In this document: piece after piece, positions 9,681 through 18,885 of the stretch
How the letters are laid out: each line of letters begins with the position of its first letter
Position numbering within the stretch: the stretch's first letter is position 1
Assembly: GCA_049999805.1 (NCBI GenBank)
Contig: JBNGIO010006327.1
Coordinates: 195,394-259,393 of the forward strand
Reading direction: 5' to 3'
Origin: Folioceros fuciformis
Lineage: Eukaryota; Anthocerotophyta; Anthocerotopsida; Anthocerotales
Length of the DNA stretch: 64,000 nucleotides
Program-made: the position numbers and the translations under genes
The notes under the pieces: generated by a model
Told to the model about the DNA's origin: nothing
Seen by the model: only the letters and a program-made list of their open reading frames with translations
The model's database searches: none

Positions 9681-11996
9681 CCCTTACACTCAGCAACAAA
9701 ATGGAGTGGCTAAACGTAAGAATGGGTATGACTACGAGCATGCTTGGATGGGCAAGATTGCTTAAACAATATTGGGCTGAAGCCCTCACAATAGCTGCTT
9801 ACATACTTAATCGAATTTTGACAACATCTGTACCTGGTAAAACCCCTTACGAGGTTTTCTGGAAGAAAAAACCAAATCTTTTGCACATGCGAGTCTTCGG
9901 CTCCATAGCGTGTGCTTATGTTCTTAAGCAGAAACGACGCAAGGTAGACAACAGGGCCAAGCCCTTACTTTTTCTTGGTTACTCTGAAGTATCAAAAGCA
10001 TACAAATTATATGAGCCTTCAACCAGAAGAGTGGTACTAGCTCGGAGTGTAACCTTTGATGAACTCTCATCTCCTCGTTAGAGTACAGTTGCAACTTATG
10101 GTGCCAGTTGACCCATCCTGGTTGATGATGAAGACAATCCAGGGTCTGAACTGCTTGCCGAAGTTTCTATTCAAGCTGAATCTACAACAGGTTCACCTCC
10201 ATTAGTTGTCACACACCCAACAGTTAATTACCCTGATTCTGATGGCGAGTTTTCATTACCTATGGTGGATGACGTTGTTGATGGTGAAGAGTCTGTAGCA
10301 GATCCTCATGTAGATCAAGATTTTCTTCATGGTCATGATGGACAATCAGAGTCTACTGACTCACTGTCAGATCATGGTGAAGCTGCTAATGTTCTAGATG
10401 ATGAGTTCCCAGCTGTCCAAGAAGTGGGAGCACCTGTCGATGAACGTTTCACTGTAGAGGAATCCAGATACCCTGCACGAGACAGACGACCTCGTGAGCA
10501 ATGGACTGAACCCCCTTACCAAGCTTTGGATTTTAGACGAGGAGCACAAGCACATGTGTCTGACTTTAATGTGCCTGAAGTTTGCCCTGATCCACAAATA
10601 TATCATGAAGTGATTAATGGCCCTAATCGTCCTAATTGGAGAACATCTATCAATGAAGAGTATGCATCCCTTATAAAAAATAGCACTTGGGAACTTGTTG
10701 ACTTACCAGAAGGCAGGAAACCCATCAGCTGCAAGTGGGTCTTCAAGACCAAGCTCAAGGCAGATGGGACCATTTCTCGATATAAGTCCAGGTTAGTTGC
10801 AAGGGGCTTCAGTCAGATCCCTGGTATAGACTATGGTGATACTTTTTCACCAGTGGTCAAGCCGTCCTCCATTCACATTCTGTTGGCTATGGCAGCAGAA
10901 TATGATCTCGAAGTACAGCAAATGGATATCTGTACTGCATTCCTGCATGGAGAATTAGAGGAGACCCTGTATATGGAGCAGCCCCAGGGTTTTATCACTC
11001 CAAAAACAGCAAGCAAGGTTTGCAAGTTACTGAAGACCATTTATGGTCTTAAGCAGTCTCCTCTGGCCTGGTATAAAAGGATTATGAAGTACTTATGGAA
11101 GTTAGGTTTTCAGTAGTCTCCTGCTAATACCAATGTATTTTATCTTGTCGTTGGTACTCTGTTTGTTATCCTGGCCCTGTACGTTGATGACTGCGTCCTT
11201 CTCAGTATTAGCAAAGATCAACTTGAAGAGGTGAAAGTAATGTTGCGCCAAGAGTTTGAAATGACAGATTACGGGGATCTCCAGTTTTGTTTTGGCATCC
11301 AAATTCTGCGCCACAGATTGCATGAGTGCACGAGAGATTAAGGACATGCAGGCTGTACTGTATGCAGAGGCAGTTGGCTAGTTAATATACGTTGCAAATT
11401 GGACCAGACTAGATATCAATTACTCTGTGTCTATGGTGTCCTTGTTTCTTAAGTCACATGGAAGATAGCACTGGGCAGCTGTTAAAAGGATCTACCGCTA
11501 TCTTAAGGGTACAGCATCTTATGGGCTACAATATACAAGCAATGGGAGCAACAGGCTTGAACTTATCTCGTTTGCTTATGCCGATTGGGCGTCAGATGCC
11601 GACACCAAGAAGAGCCTGTAAGCTTATTGTTGTCTGTTGGCCTCTGGAACTGTCAACTGGAGTTGCAAAAAGCAAACTTCACCTGCCCTTTCGTCGAGTG
11701 AGGCTGAGTACAAGGTGCTTACGGATGCCTGCAAGGAGGCTGAATGGCAAAGGCAATTTTTGGAGTCAGTAAATCAAACACAGATAGAACCAACCTTGCT
11801 GCACTATGACAATATGAGCGCTATAGCTCTCGTATCTAATCCCCGTTTTCACGCTCAAACAAAGCACATTGAGCTCTATCATCATTATATTAGGGATGTA
11901 GCAGAACAAGGAGCTATTAAAGTCCAATACATCAGCACTCACCTTAATACTGCAGACATACTCACAAAAGGGCTCCCAAAGGCCAAACACTTCTAG
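9681..11996 (+). pseudogene. Copia pol, 3' part of element A (IN-RT-RH)
   Basis: This resumes the integrase split at 3044: after CCCTT the frame reads YTQQQNGVAK, then (9701-10081) QYWAEALTIAAYILNRIL and VFGSIACAY, typical of the copia integrase C-part. RT follows, with KPISCKWVFKTKLKADG, ARGFSQIPGIDY and IYGLKQSPLAWYKR, then a TAG at 11114-11116. YVDD remains at about 11180. Between about 11320 and 11360 a stretch of RT is missing. RNase H ends with LSSSEAEYKVLTDACKEAEW and TADILTKGLPKAKHF. Several in-frame stops show decay. Confidence 0.88.
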
Positions 11997-12274
11997 CATA
12001 TGGCGGCCTTAGGACTGAGAGAGTTCAGCCACTCTACAAAAACAGACTGACTATCCTAGGCAGGTGTTGTGGCTAATGTTGAAGCACAATGTTGTTCACA
12101 CACTGGGTCTTCACCTTAGTGGCCTTTGCTACTGCTGTGACGAGAAACAACTCTATGTTTCTTTGAGCCACATTGTAGAGATAGATCAGGTCTTAGGTTA
12201 AAACACTGTACATGCATGATTGGTGGATGAAGCATAAAGCCTGGATTGAGTTGCAGTTATAGCATGGAATAGGG

Positions 12275-12829
12275 TTAGGTGGAAAAGTCATTGACCTTGT
12301 ACAACTTCTTTCCACAGAGGGGGCACAGACGGCATCTATGTGCACACACGCTACAGTCTCAGTTCCTTTCAGCTCTGTTGGCTTCTACGTCGTCAAAGGT
12401 TCTGTTGGCGGTGGCTATTGCTCTGGTTACGGCTTCCTCCACTAAGGCTGCCTGCTGTCGGGTCACTTCAGCTCTCTTTGTGTCTAGTAGAGCCTCCATC
12501 TCAGCCAAGGTTGCCATAACACCAGCAACTTACTACTCAAGTACAGGAACAGTGGGAGCTTGTCCTCCAGCTCCAACTTGACGAGAAGGGAGCACAACAT
12601 TTGTTTCTTCATCTGTGGTGTTGGCGACTGGATCAATGTTGGTCATGTCCGGCTCAGACTCCGAGGACTCTAGCTCAACAGTGACCGGAGCTGGCAATAG
12701 AGCCTTCACTGGTGGACGCTCATCAGGAGGGAGAGCCTCCGTTGTTGACTCCACTGTTTGCAGAGCAACTCTGCGTGTAGAGGATCGACCGCGTGCTTCG
12801 CTCCCGCCAGTGCTGAGAGAACTCTTCAT
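12275..12829 (-). pseudogene. Antisense ORF downstream of pol, element A
   Basis: On the reverse strand, 98 codons from the Met at 12829 are open (acidic, Ser/Thr/Pro rich). After a stop at 12533-12535 the same frame continues as a likely coiled coil (AEMEALLDTKRAEVTRQQAA, then LVEEAVTRAIATANRTF). After a further stop comes a Cys-rich end (CSVCAHRCRLCPLCGKKLY) that resembles a small zinc-binding module. I do not recognise the family. A reverse-strand TATATA motif lies about 230 bp upstream (near 13,056-13,065). Position downstream of pol and antisense orientation match the ORFs in elements B and C. Confidence 0.35.
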
Positions 12830-13084
12830 GTTACTGTGCTACGAATCTTGAACAGGGTTTGCACTGAGAGATGCTCTAGAGCTTGTCTTCACCTTCGAGC
12901 CTGCGCACACGATCGGTTTGCTGAACAAGAAGGAAGCTCGGCATATAAGCAGAGGCGTTCAGGAGCTACACGTTGTGTACGTCGGATGGACGCCACGATT
13001 ACTGAGAGTTGTTGGCGCTTAATGGTGCATGATGACTGAGAGTACAAACCCCTAGCTATATAAACCATGTGGGTTTGGTGGGAG

Positions 13085-13220
13085 TGTTAGGAGTAAGAAA
13101 CCTAACATAGTTTATACTCTAGCTGTTAGACTAGAGGTTAAATACTTAACCCAAAAGACACTTTACAATTTTGTACTTAAAGGATACTTTCCTTTTATTA
13201 TTAATTATTGCTTTCTTACA
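13085..13220 (+). repeat. Probable LTR of element A or C
   Basis: The segment begins TGTTAGG directly after a purine tract (GGTGGGAG) and ends CTTTCTTACA, so it has TG...CA ends. A short inverted repeat (TGTTAGG / CCTAACA) lies at its start. It may be the 3' LTR of element A or the 5' LTR of relic C. No second copy or clear primer binding site is visible in the window, so the call is tentative. Confidence 0.4.
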
Positions 13221-13393
13221 AAGCTCGCTTCTGCGATTAGTAGCACCCGGGTGGGTAGGGGGTTTTCTCAAAATCTCCGATGAAGACTGGAAGACTGGAG
13301 AATTGACCCTCACCTCAGCAGCAAGTCTCCAGGGGCATTCTCCCTCCAACTCCAGCCCAGCAAGATCGGCAAACCCTCCGAAATCGGTGGATT

Positions 13394-14023
13394 TTGCAGC
13401 GCCCGTGCCCAAGCAGGCTGGAATTGGGAACTGTCCGGAGAAGCTCGACGAGCCTTCCCAAGAATCGAACTCAAGCGGGCACTCGTATGGGAGATCGACT
13501 GGCAGCCCCCAGTGTGCAGCAAATTCGGCCCACAGAAGGGCGCATCAGATCGCCAGCAACAGGGCGCCCCACATCGCTAGCATCAGAGGGGCGCCCCAGC
13601 TCGCCCGCTGTAGGGCATGCTGGATCACCTGTGGAGGGGAGCGTCGGATCTCCCTCCAACGGGCACACCCGTGCCCAAACCGCACCCCGAATCGACAACT
13701 TAAGTTGTCGTTTCGGTGAAGGGGGTTTTTTCCCTCTCCCAACGAGTGCGAACCTAAGTTTTTCGGGCAGCAATTCCGAATCGGCTCAACCCAGTGCCGG
13801 TTCACAATCGGACCCCTTCTTCTACTACTTCCTGCCTGACAGCCAGCAAGTTCTAGAGAATTCTTGTGTGAAGATTGAGCCTGCCTCGACACCCCCGCCT
13901 CTCATCGACCACGCCTTGGCACTCCTGGACCAGCTCCAACTCACCGCCGAGCATTCTGTGGATTTGATCTACCGACTTTGCCGCCTAGTAGAGCTTGTCC
14001 AAGATTGCTCACCAGCCCCTTGA
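13394..14023 (+). CDS. Leader ORF upstream of gag, relic C
   Basis: This 209-codon open frame precedes the gag of relic C. The N-terminal two thirds are Ser/Pro/Arg/Gly rich and low in complexity; the last 50 residues (PPLIDHALALLDQLQLTAEH, then SVDLIYRLCRLVELVQD) look helical with heptad-like leucines. It is not recognised. It shares only position and a helical C-terminus with the leader ORFs of A and B. Confidence 0.3.
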   Translation: MQRPCPSRLELGTVRRSSTSLPKNRTQAGTRMGDRLAAPSVQQIRPTEGRIRSPATGRPTSLASEGRPSSPAVGHAGSPVEGSVGSPSNGHTRAQTAPRIDNLSCRFGEGGFFPLPTSANLSFSGSNSESAQPSAGSQSDPFFYYFLPDSQQVLENSCVKIEPASTPPPLIDHALALLDQLQLTAEHSVDLIYRLCRLVELVQDCSPAP

Positions 14024-14025
14024 CT

Positions 14026-14153
14026 ACGAGGACATTGGTGGCACTTGCGCTAGGGCGCTAGGAGGACGTTGGTGGCACTTGCGCTAAGAGGACATTGGTG
14101 GCACTTGCGCTAGGAGGACGTTGGTGGCACTTGCGCTAAGAGGACATTGGAAC
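14026..14153 (+). repeat. 26-bp tandem repeat before gag, relic C
   Basis: About 4.5 copies of a 26-bp unit (GAGGACATTGGTGGCACTTG then CGCTAG) lie between the leader ORF and the gag start. Units alternate GACATTGG and GACGTTGG, and the first copy carries an 8-bp extra segment. The last partial copy ends 8 bp before the gag Met at 14161. Confidence 0.9.
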
Positions 14154-14160
14154 AAGTTTT

Positions 14161-15085
14161 ATGACCTCAACGTACAGAGACGTGGTTTATCAGCTTGTTG
14201 AACATTTTAATTCGCTTTCAATTAATCCTCCAGCTTCTATGGCCACCAACACAATTGTCCCAGTACCCATAGGATCTATGCCAACATTCACCGGCCATAT
14301 AAAGGAAAATGACCGTTTTAACGACGAGCATTATCCAGTATGGCGAGTGCAAATGAAGTCAATCCTGATTGGCCGTGGTGTTTGGAAAATTGTCGATGGG
14401 AGCCACCGCAAACCAGACCCCGCTGTAACCTCTCCTCCTTCTGCAGCCGACATTGAGAAGTGGAAATATTTAAACGGAATTGCAGTGGCCCTCCTTATCT
14501 TTGGCTTGGACTCGAGCTTAATGCCAAGTGTCGAGTTCCTCACAGAAGCCTCTTCCATTTGGAACCAACCCTTTAACACTTCCAATGTGAACACTCTACA
14601 GCATCAGACAAGAATTCAATGCACTTAAGATGAAGGAGACAGACACAGTCGCAGGACATACCTTTAAGTTCAGACAACTTAGACGGCAGTTGGCCTCCCT
14701 TGGGTCACTAATGACCAAGAGCGATGCTGCTGCTCAACTACTCATGAGTTTGCCGGCCTCCTACCAACATTTTGTCACTAGCCTGATGCTGGTGTCAACT
14801 CGCGGCATCTCTGGATCCACCTCCTCTCTGGCAGTGAAGGAAATCATCGGTGCCCTTTACTAGCACGAATAAAGCCGCCTCAATTCTGCAGGAGGGTCCA
14901 AGCCCAAGGCAAACAAGGCACTTGTTGTTCGTTTTAAGCCTGGGAAACTCAAGGGGAAGCATGCCACTACCTCCAAGGGTGAGTCGACCTCAGCTCCACC
15001 ACGCCAAGCAGGTAACTGCAATTGGTACGGTACACCCGGTCACTGGGCACGAGAGTGCCGCAAGAAAAAGGCCGGAGAGCCATAG
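14161..15085 (+). pseudogene. Copia gag, relic C (frameshifts, damaged knuckle)
   Basis: This gag is closest to that of element B, with NDRFNDEHYPVWRVQMKSIL, then KWKYLNGIAVALL and EFLTEASSIW. The frame is lost near 14574, resumes in 14630-14863 (FRQLRRQLASLGS and LLMSLPASYQHFVTS), and stops at 14861-14863. The zinc knuckle (15017-15058) reads CNWYGTPGHWAREC: the second Cys is Tyr (TAC for TGC or TGT), so zinc binding would fail. Pol is absent beyond it, so this relic is truncated. Confidence 0.8.
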
Positions 15086-15120
15086 AAGCCTGGCCTGCGC
15101 CAGACCGCAAGTGTGACCGT

Positions 15121-16156
15121 CAAAGGCAAAACAGGCTCGTATCTTCTCCAGCTCCCTACCTGCAACCTATCCACCTGAGGAATTTTCCTAAAAACATCCT
15201 CCCATTCTGGAAAGGCTTCCTGCTCTTGAGTGTGCCCTAATTCACTCCTACCCTCAGGAGGGGCCACTTCCATCGCTGGCATATGCTCCTGGGGTGCTTC
15301 CAGTTCCTCTTCGTTCAGTTCCTACTCTACCGACCCTTGGTCTGCTGGTTCTTGAATAGTTCCTTGCTGCCCCTCAGCCCGTTCCAGGTCTACCTCCTGT
15401 GATGCCGACCCGCTTCTTTTTCTGACAATCTGACCACTGGCCCGTCTCCTCTTGGCGGGAGCCTTTTTCCCTGACCATGCCTTTCTCTTCTGCCTGGCGA
15501 GAGTCCCCTCCTCCGAACTATCCGCATCGCCTGACTCTCAGCTGCTGAAGTCGGCTCCCGCTGGCTCGGGGGGCTTCCACTTTACATCTCTTATTGGTCT
15601 CCACATGTGCAGTGAGGCGAGCACTTCCAGCTCAGACACGAGATTAGCATAGCAGTAGATATGAATTAGAAAGGGAGAAATCATTGAAGGTCAGGGAGAG
15701 GACAGGGTTAGATTTTGCCTTTCCTCGTCCATCCTAGCATACAGGATTTTCCCCCAGTCCACCTTGCTCCCCTTGACCACCTCGTGCACAAACAGGAGCA
15801 TCTGGTCGGACAGATAATCATGCTTGCGAACTTGCAGGAAACATAGGAACCACCTGGCCAGACCCATCAGCTGAGGGTTGGCCATGTCGCAGACCAGCCA
15901 CCCGTTGGCTTCCTTCTTGGTGCCTAGTTTGAGTAGCCCTTCGGCCTCAGCCGTGCCACCTCGTTTCTTCAGGGACTCTAGCACTAGATGCTGCCTTCCT
16001 ATGCTTGTGGTCGCCGGCGCTCTCCACCCGCTCTGCTGTATTGCCTAAGCTTCCGCTCCCCTTCGGCCGTCGTCGCGCTTCGCGGCTACTCCCGCTCCTG
16101 CTCCAGCTCGCAAAAGTTTCTACCTCAATTACTGCCCAGGTCCTCCCCTGATTCAC
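15121..16156 (-). pseudogene. Antisense transposon-associated ORF, relic C
   Basis: This reverse-strand coding remnant is spread over two frames with internal stops. The first part (16156-15947) is basic and Ser rich. The next (15984-15691) has LARWFLCFLQVRKHDYLSDQ, MLLFVHEVVKGSKVDWGKIL and YARMDEERQN. After one in-frame stop it continues ISPFLIHIYCYANLVSELEV, then a stop and an acidic/basic tail. From memory this pattern (W-rich helix, LLF..VKG..VDWGKI, then PFLI) resembles the putative plant transposon protein domain found in accessory ORFs of plant LTR elements. The function is unknown. A reverse-strand TATATA motif lies near 16,335-16,346. Confidence 0.45.
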
Positions 16157-16435
16157 CCTAGGGTTTTATGCTGCCGTTCTCGTTCCACTACCGCCAGTTG
16201 GGCTACTGCCGGTTTCCTTTCCACGATGGTCGCGCAATCGGCTACCGTCTCCCAGTCATCACACTCCGGTTTTTCGCCTAAGTCCACAACTACCTAAGCC
16301 CGTACCCCATTTCCTATTTCTTATTTTCCAGGGGGGGCTACATATATAGACACCTGAGTGCCCGCGCACTACCAAGGGCCAAGGACACCCTCGCCCACAC
16401 TTCTCCTTGGTCCTATCACTCAATCCTATCAAATC

Positions 16436-16805
16436 ACCAAGGGCCAAGGAGCCTTTTGGGTATAAATACCCAAGTATTATTTCCATACTAAGCCGATCCA
16501 TTCGTATCTTCACCAAAAAAAACGCAACCTGCTCATTCTGTTCTTCAAAATGGGAGTCCCGAAAGTTTTTTTCCTCTACAACTGACCAACATGGGCTGGA
16601 GGTTAGAGCTATTTATGCCCGCAACAGAGGAAGGGGCTGCCCAACATGGGCTGGAGGTCGGAGCTATTTGCGCCCGCGACAGTGGAAGGGGCTGCCCAAC
16701 ATGGGCTGGAGGTCAGAGCTATTTGAGCCCGCGACAAAGGAAGGGGCCACCGGACACGGGCAAGAGGTCAGAGTTATTTGCGCCCATGATATAGGAAGGG
16801 GTTGA
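16436..16805 (+). repeat. TATA-like region and 55-bp tandem repeat
   Basis: The 15-bp word ACCAAGGGCCAAGGA occurs at 16371-16385 and 16436-16450. Next comes a TATA box inside an imperfect palindrome (GGGTATAAATACCC). Then four copies of a 55-bp unit run from 16586 to 16805 (unit starts at 16586, 16641, 16696 and 16751), the last being the most diverged. Because 55 is not a multiple of three, the repeat is not selected as protein. It may be the LTR or leader of a further element. Confidence 0.7.
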
Positions 16806-18885
16806 GCCGGAGAATGAGCTTGAAATGGACTCGAGAACAGGCCCCCTGCGTGTCGAAATCCTAACCCGTAGGATGGCTAGTAGCTATAGGATGGCTAGTA
16901 GCTATAGGTAGGGTGCGAGCTTGAGCCCTAGAAGGAGATTTCCTTGCCCATGCCCGTTCTAGTTAGGCCAGTGCTTTGTAGGTAGAGTGAAACCCTAAAC
17001 CCAAGGAATGACAGAGCTCAACAACTTGCAGTGTTTGTTTGTTTGCGCGCGCCTTGCATATACAAAGACCCTGCAAACAAGCTTTTTTGGCAATGAGCCT
17101 AAAATTCGCGGCCCATAGGCGTGTGTATTTGGAAAAACGTGGAGAGAGAAACGTGGAGGCGTCCCCTTTGGGGACCCCTCCACGTTTCTCAGACCAGCAA
17201 GTAAAGGACAACATGGATTCCAGTATCTTTTGAGAACCACCCTACCGACAAGACAGACCTGCAAAGCATGCCGTCTGTGGAACAGCATTATGTGATCTGC
17301 CATTTCCGTGGCTCCATCCTGCCAGGATCCAGCAATGATCTAGATATTGGCACCCCTTGGCTAAACAATCAGAAACACCACTTCTAAAGGCTTAAAACAA
17401 AACAATTTGACCAGCTCTGTAAAGCCCATACTGAATTCTGATCATGCGTCACAAAGAGGGTCGTGATCTGGAGACGTGTTAAAGTTTTCGTGACCGACTC
17501 CGTAAGTACTGCAATCCAGCATCTGCGGAGTGTAAACATTTGCCATCATGGCAAACAGAAATGCCAGACCATAATCCAACCGACTGCCTGCTTCACAAGT
17601 GTCAACCAGATGGTTAGTCTAAGAGGAGCAAACGAGGCTCAAATGCAAGACCAGAAGCCTGTGCAACGTCTTGTTCTTTGCCCTCCAGTTAGGTGCAGGA
17701 AGAAAGCACCCAACGAAGTCAGACTGTTGCCTCGTTTGCAATCCATACGCCCAATGCTATAACCCAAGAAGCCAACCTGTGGCCGGTGCTTGTCCTCTTG
17801 AAAACGACACAACACTGGCAAATGATGCTTCATGGGGGACCAGCTGTACAAATCGGATACTAAAAGCGAAGTGATATGTCACGGTCATCCGCTTGAACAA
17901 GGCTTAGCTCTGAAACAGGAACCCCACATCCCAATCCTGAACGGAACCGGAACGTTTGTTAAATCTTCCCCATCAACGAGGATGCTTCCAGATGTTGCTG
18001 GTTGTAGACCTATTCGCAGCAGTGTTGTTTAGCCACAGCCCGAAGGACCCGCACGTACGGCCGTATAGGCAGCGATGCTCACTGCCCTTGAGGACACTCC
18101 GACAACGTTGGTGGAAACAACCAGTGATGCCCAGCATCAACAGGAACAGGAAGCCGAAAGTGGATTAAACACAAAGGAAACCAGTTGGTCTCTTTCAATG
18201 TTGGTAGACACGGTGTTCATTGACACACCCTAAATCCGAAGTTGTCGATATCAACATACTGACCGAGGAGCAAACGGAGAAGGGCGTTGGGCAGCCCTTC
18301 TGGGAGGCCGTGTCGGTAGCCCCCCACAAGGGCAGCAAGGAGTTCGACCCTAAAACCCTAAACCCCTGCCGTAAGTATTTCTCTTGGGACGCAAAGTTTT
18401 GCACCCCGTACTCTCAAAACTGTACGGTAGTGCAGCCATAGATCCGTTCTCCCGCTTGCTGACCTATCAGGATCCTGCTTCAAATGTGGGATACACGCTC
18501 GCTGGTTACGGGACTTTCATGAAAACGAGGAGAGATATATTCTCTCGGAGGCCAGGCATATTTCATGTTGCAAATTGTGCAGGTAGCACTGGCTTGTGAG
18601 CATGGAAAGACGTGATGGAAATTTGATAGACGGCAATTAAGCAGCAACACAAGTTGGGTGGGGTATGTGCCAGCTGCCGATCCTGGGGTATAACAGCTAG
18701 TCATTTTGACTCCTTAATGTCCCTTAGCTTCCGTGTGGCCCACGTGACTTGAGAACAGAGCTAGAGACGACGATTGCAGTTCTGGGCCCTGGAGCGGGGA
18801 GTTTCTCACAGGCTGGTGGACCCTGGATTGTGTTGTACAGTTTTCCACTGTTGGTGTTGGTTGAGTAGTTTTCGTAGCAGGCAGG
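16806..18885. other. No gene recognised; short repeats and a hairpin
   Basis: This stretch holds an 18-bp tandem duplication near 16872-16910 and a near-perfect 45-bp hairpin (17146-17190). Its open frames are short and have no recognisable motifs. The part next to 18886 should hold the promoter and 5' UTR of the first GH3 gene. Confidence 0.6.
17146..17190. repeat. 45-bp near-perfect inverted repeat
   Basis: The arms (17146-17166 and 17170-17190, 21 bp each) pair with a single mismatch around a 3-base loop (TTT). The arm starts GAGAAACGTGGAGG. Such a stem could be a MITE core, a cruciform or part of a small-RNA precursor. Confidence 0.9.

Noticed and set aside
13171-13719. 182-codon frame starting with a hydrophobic segment (secreted protein?)
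   Set aside because: Its start lies inside the probable LTR and the frame overlaps the leader ORF; no coding evidence.
14026-14153. CRISPR-like array
   Set aside because: Units are directly adjacent with no unique spacers, and the genome is eukaryotic.
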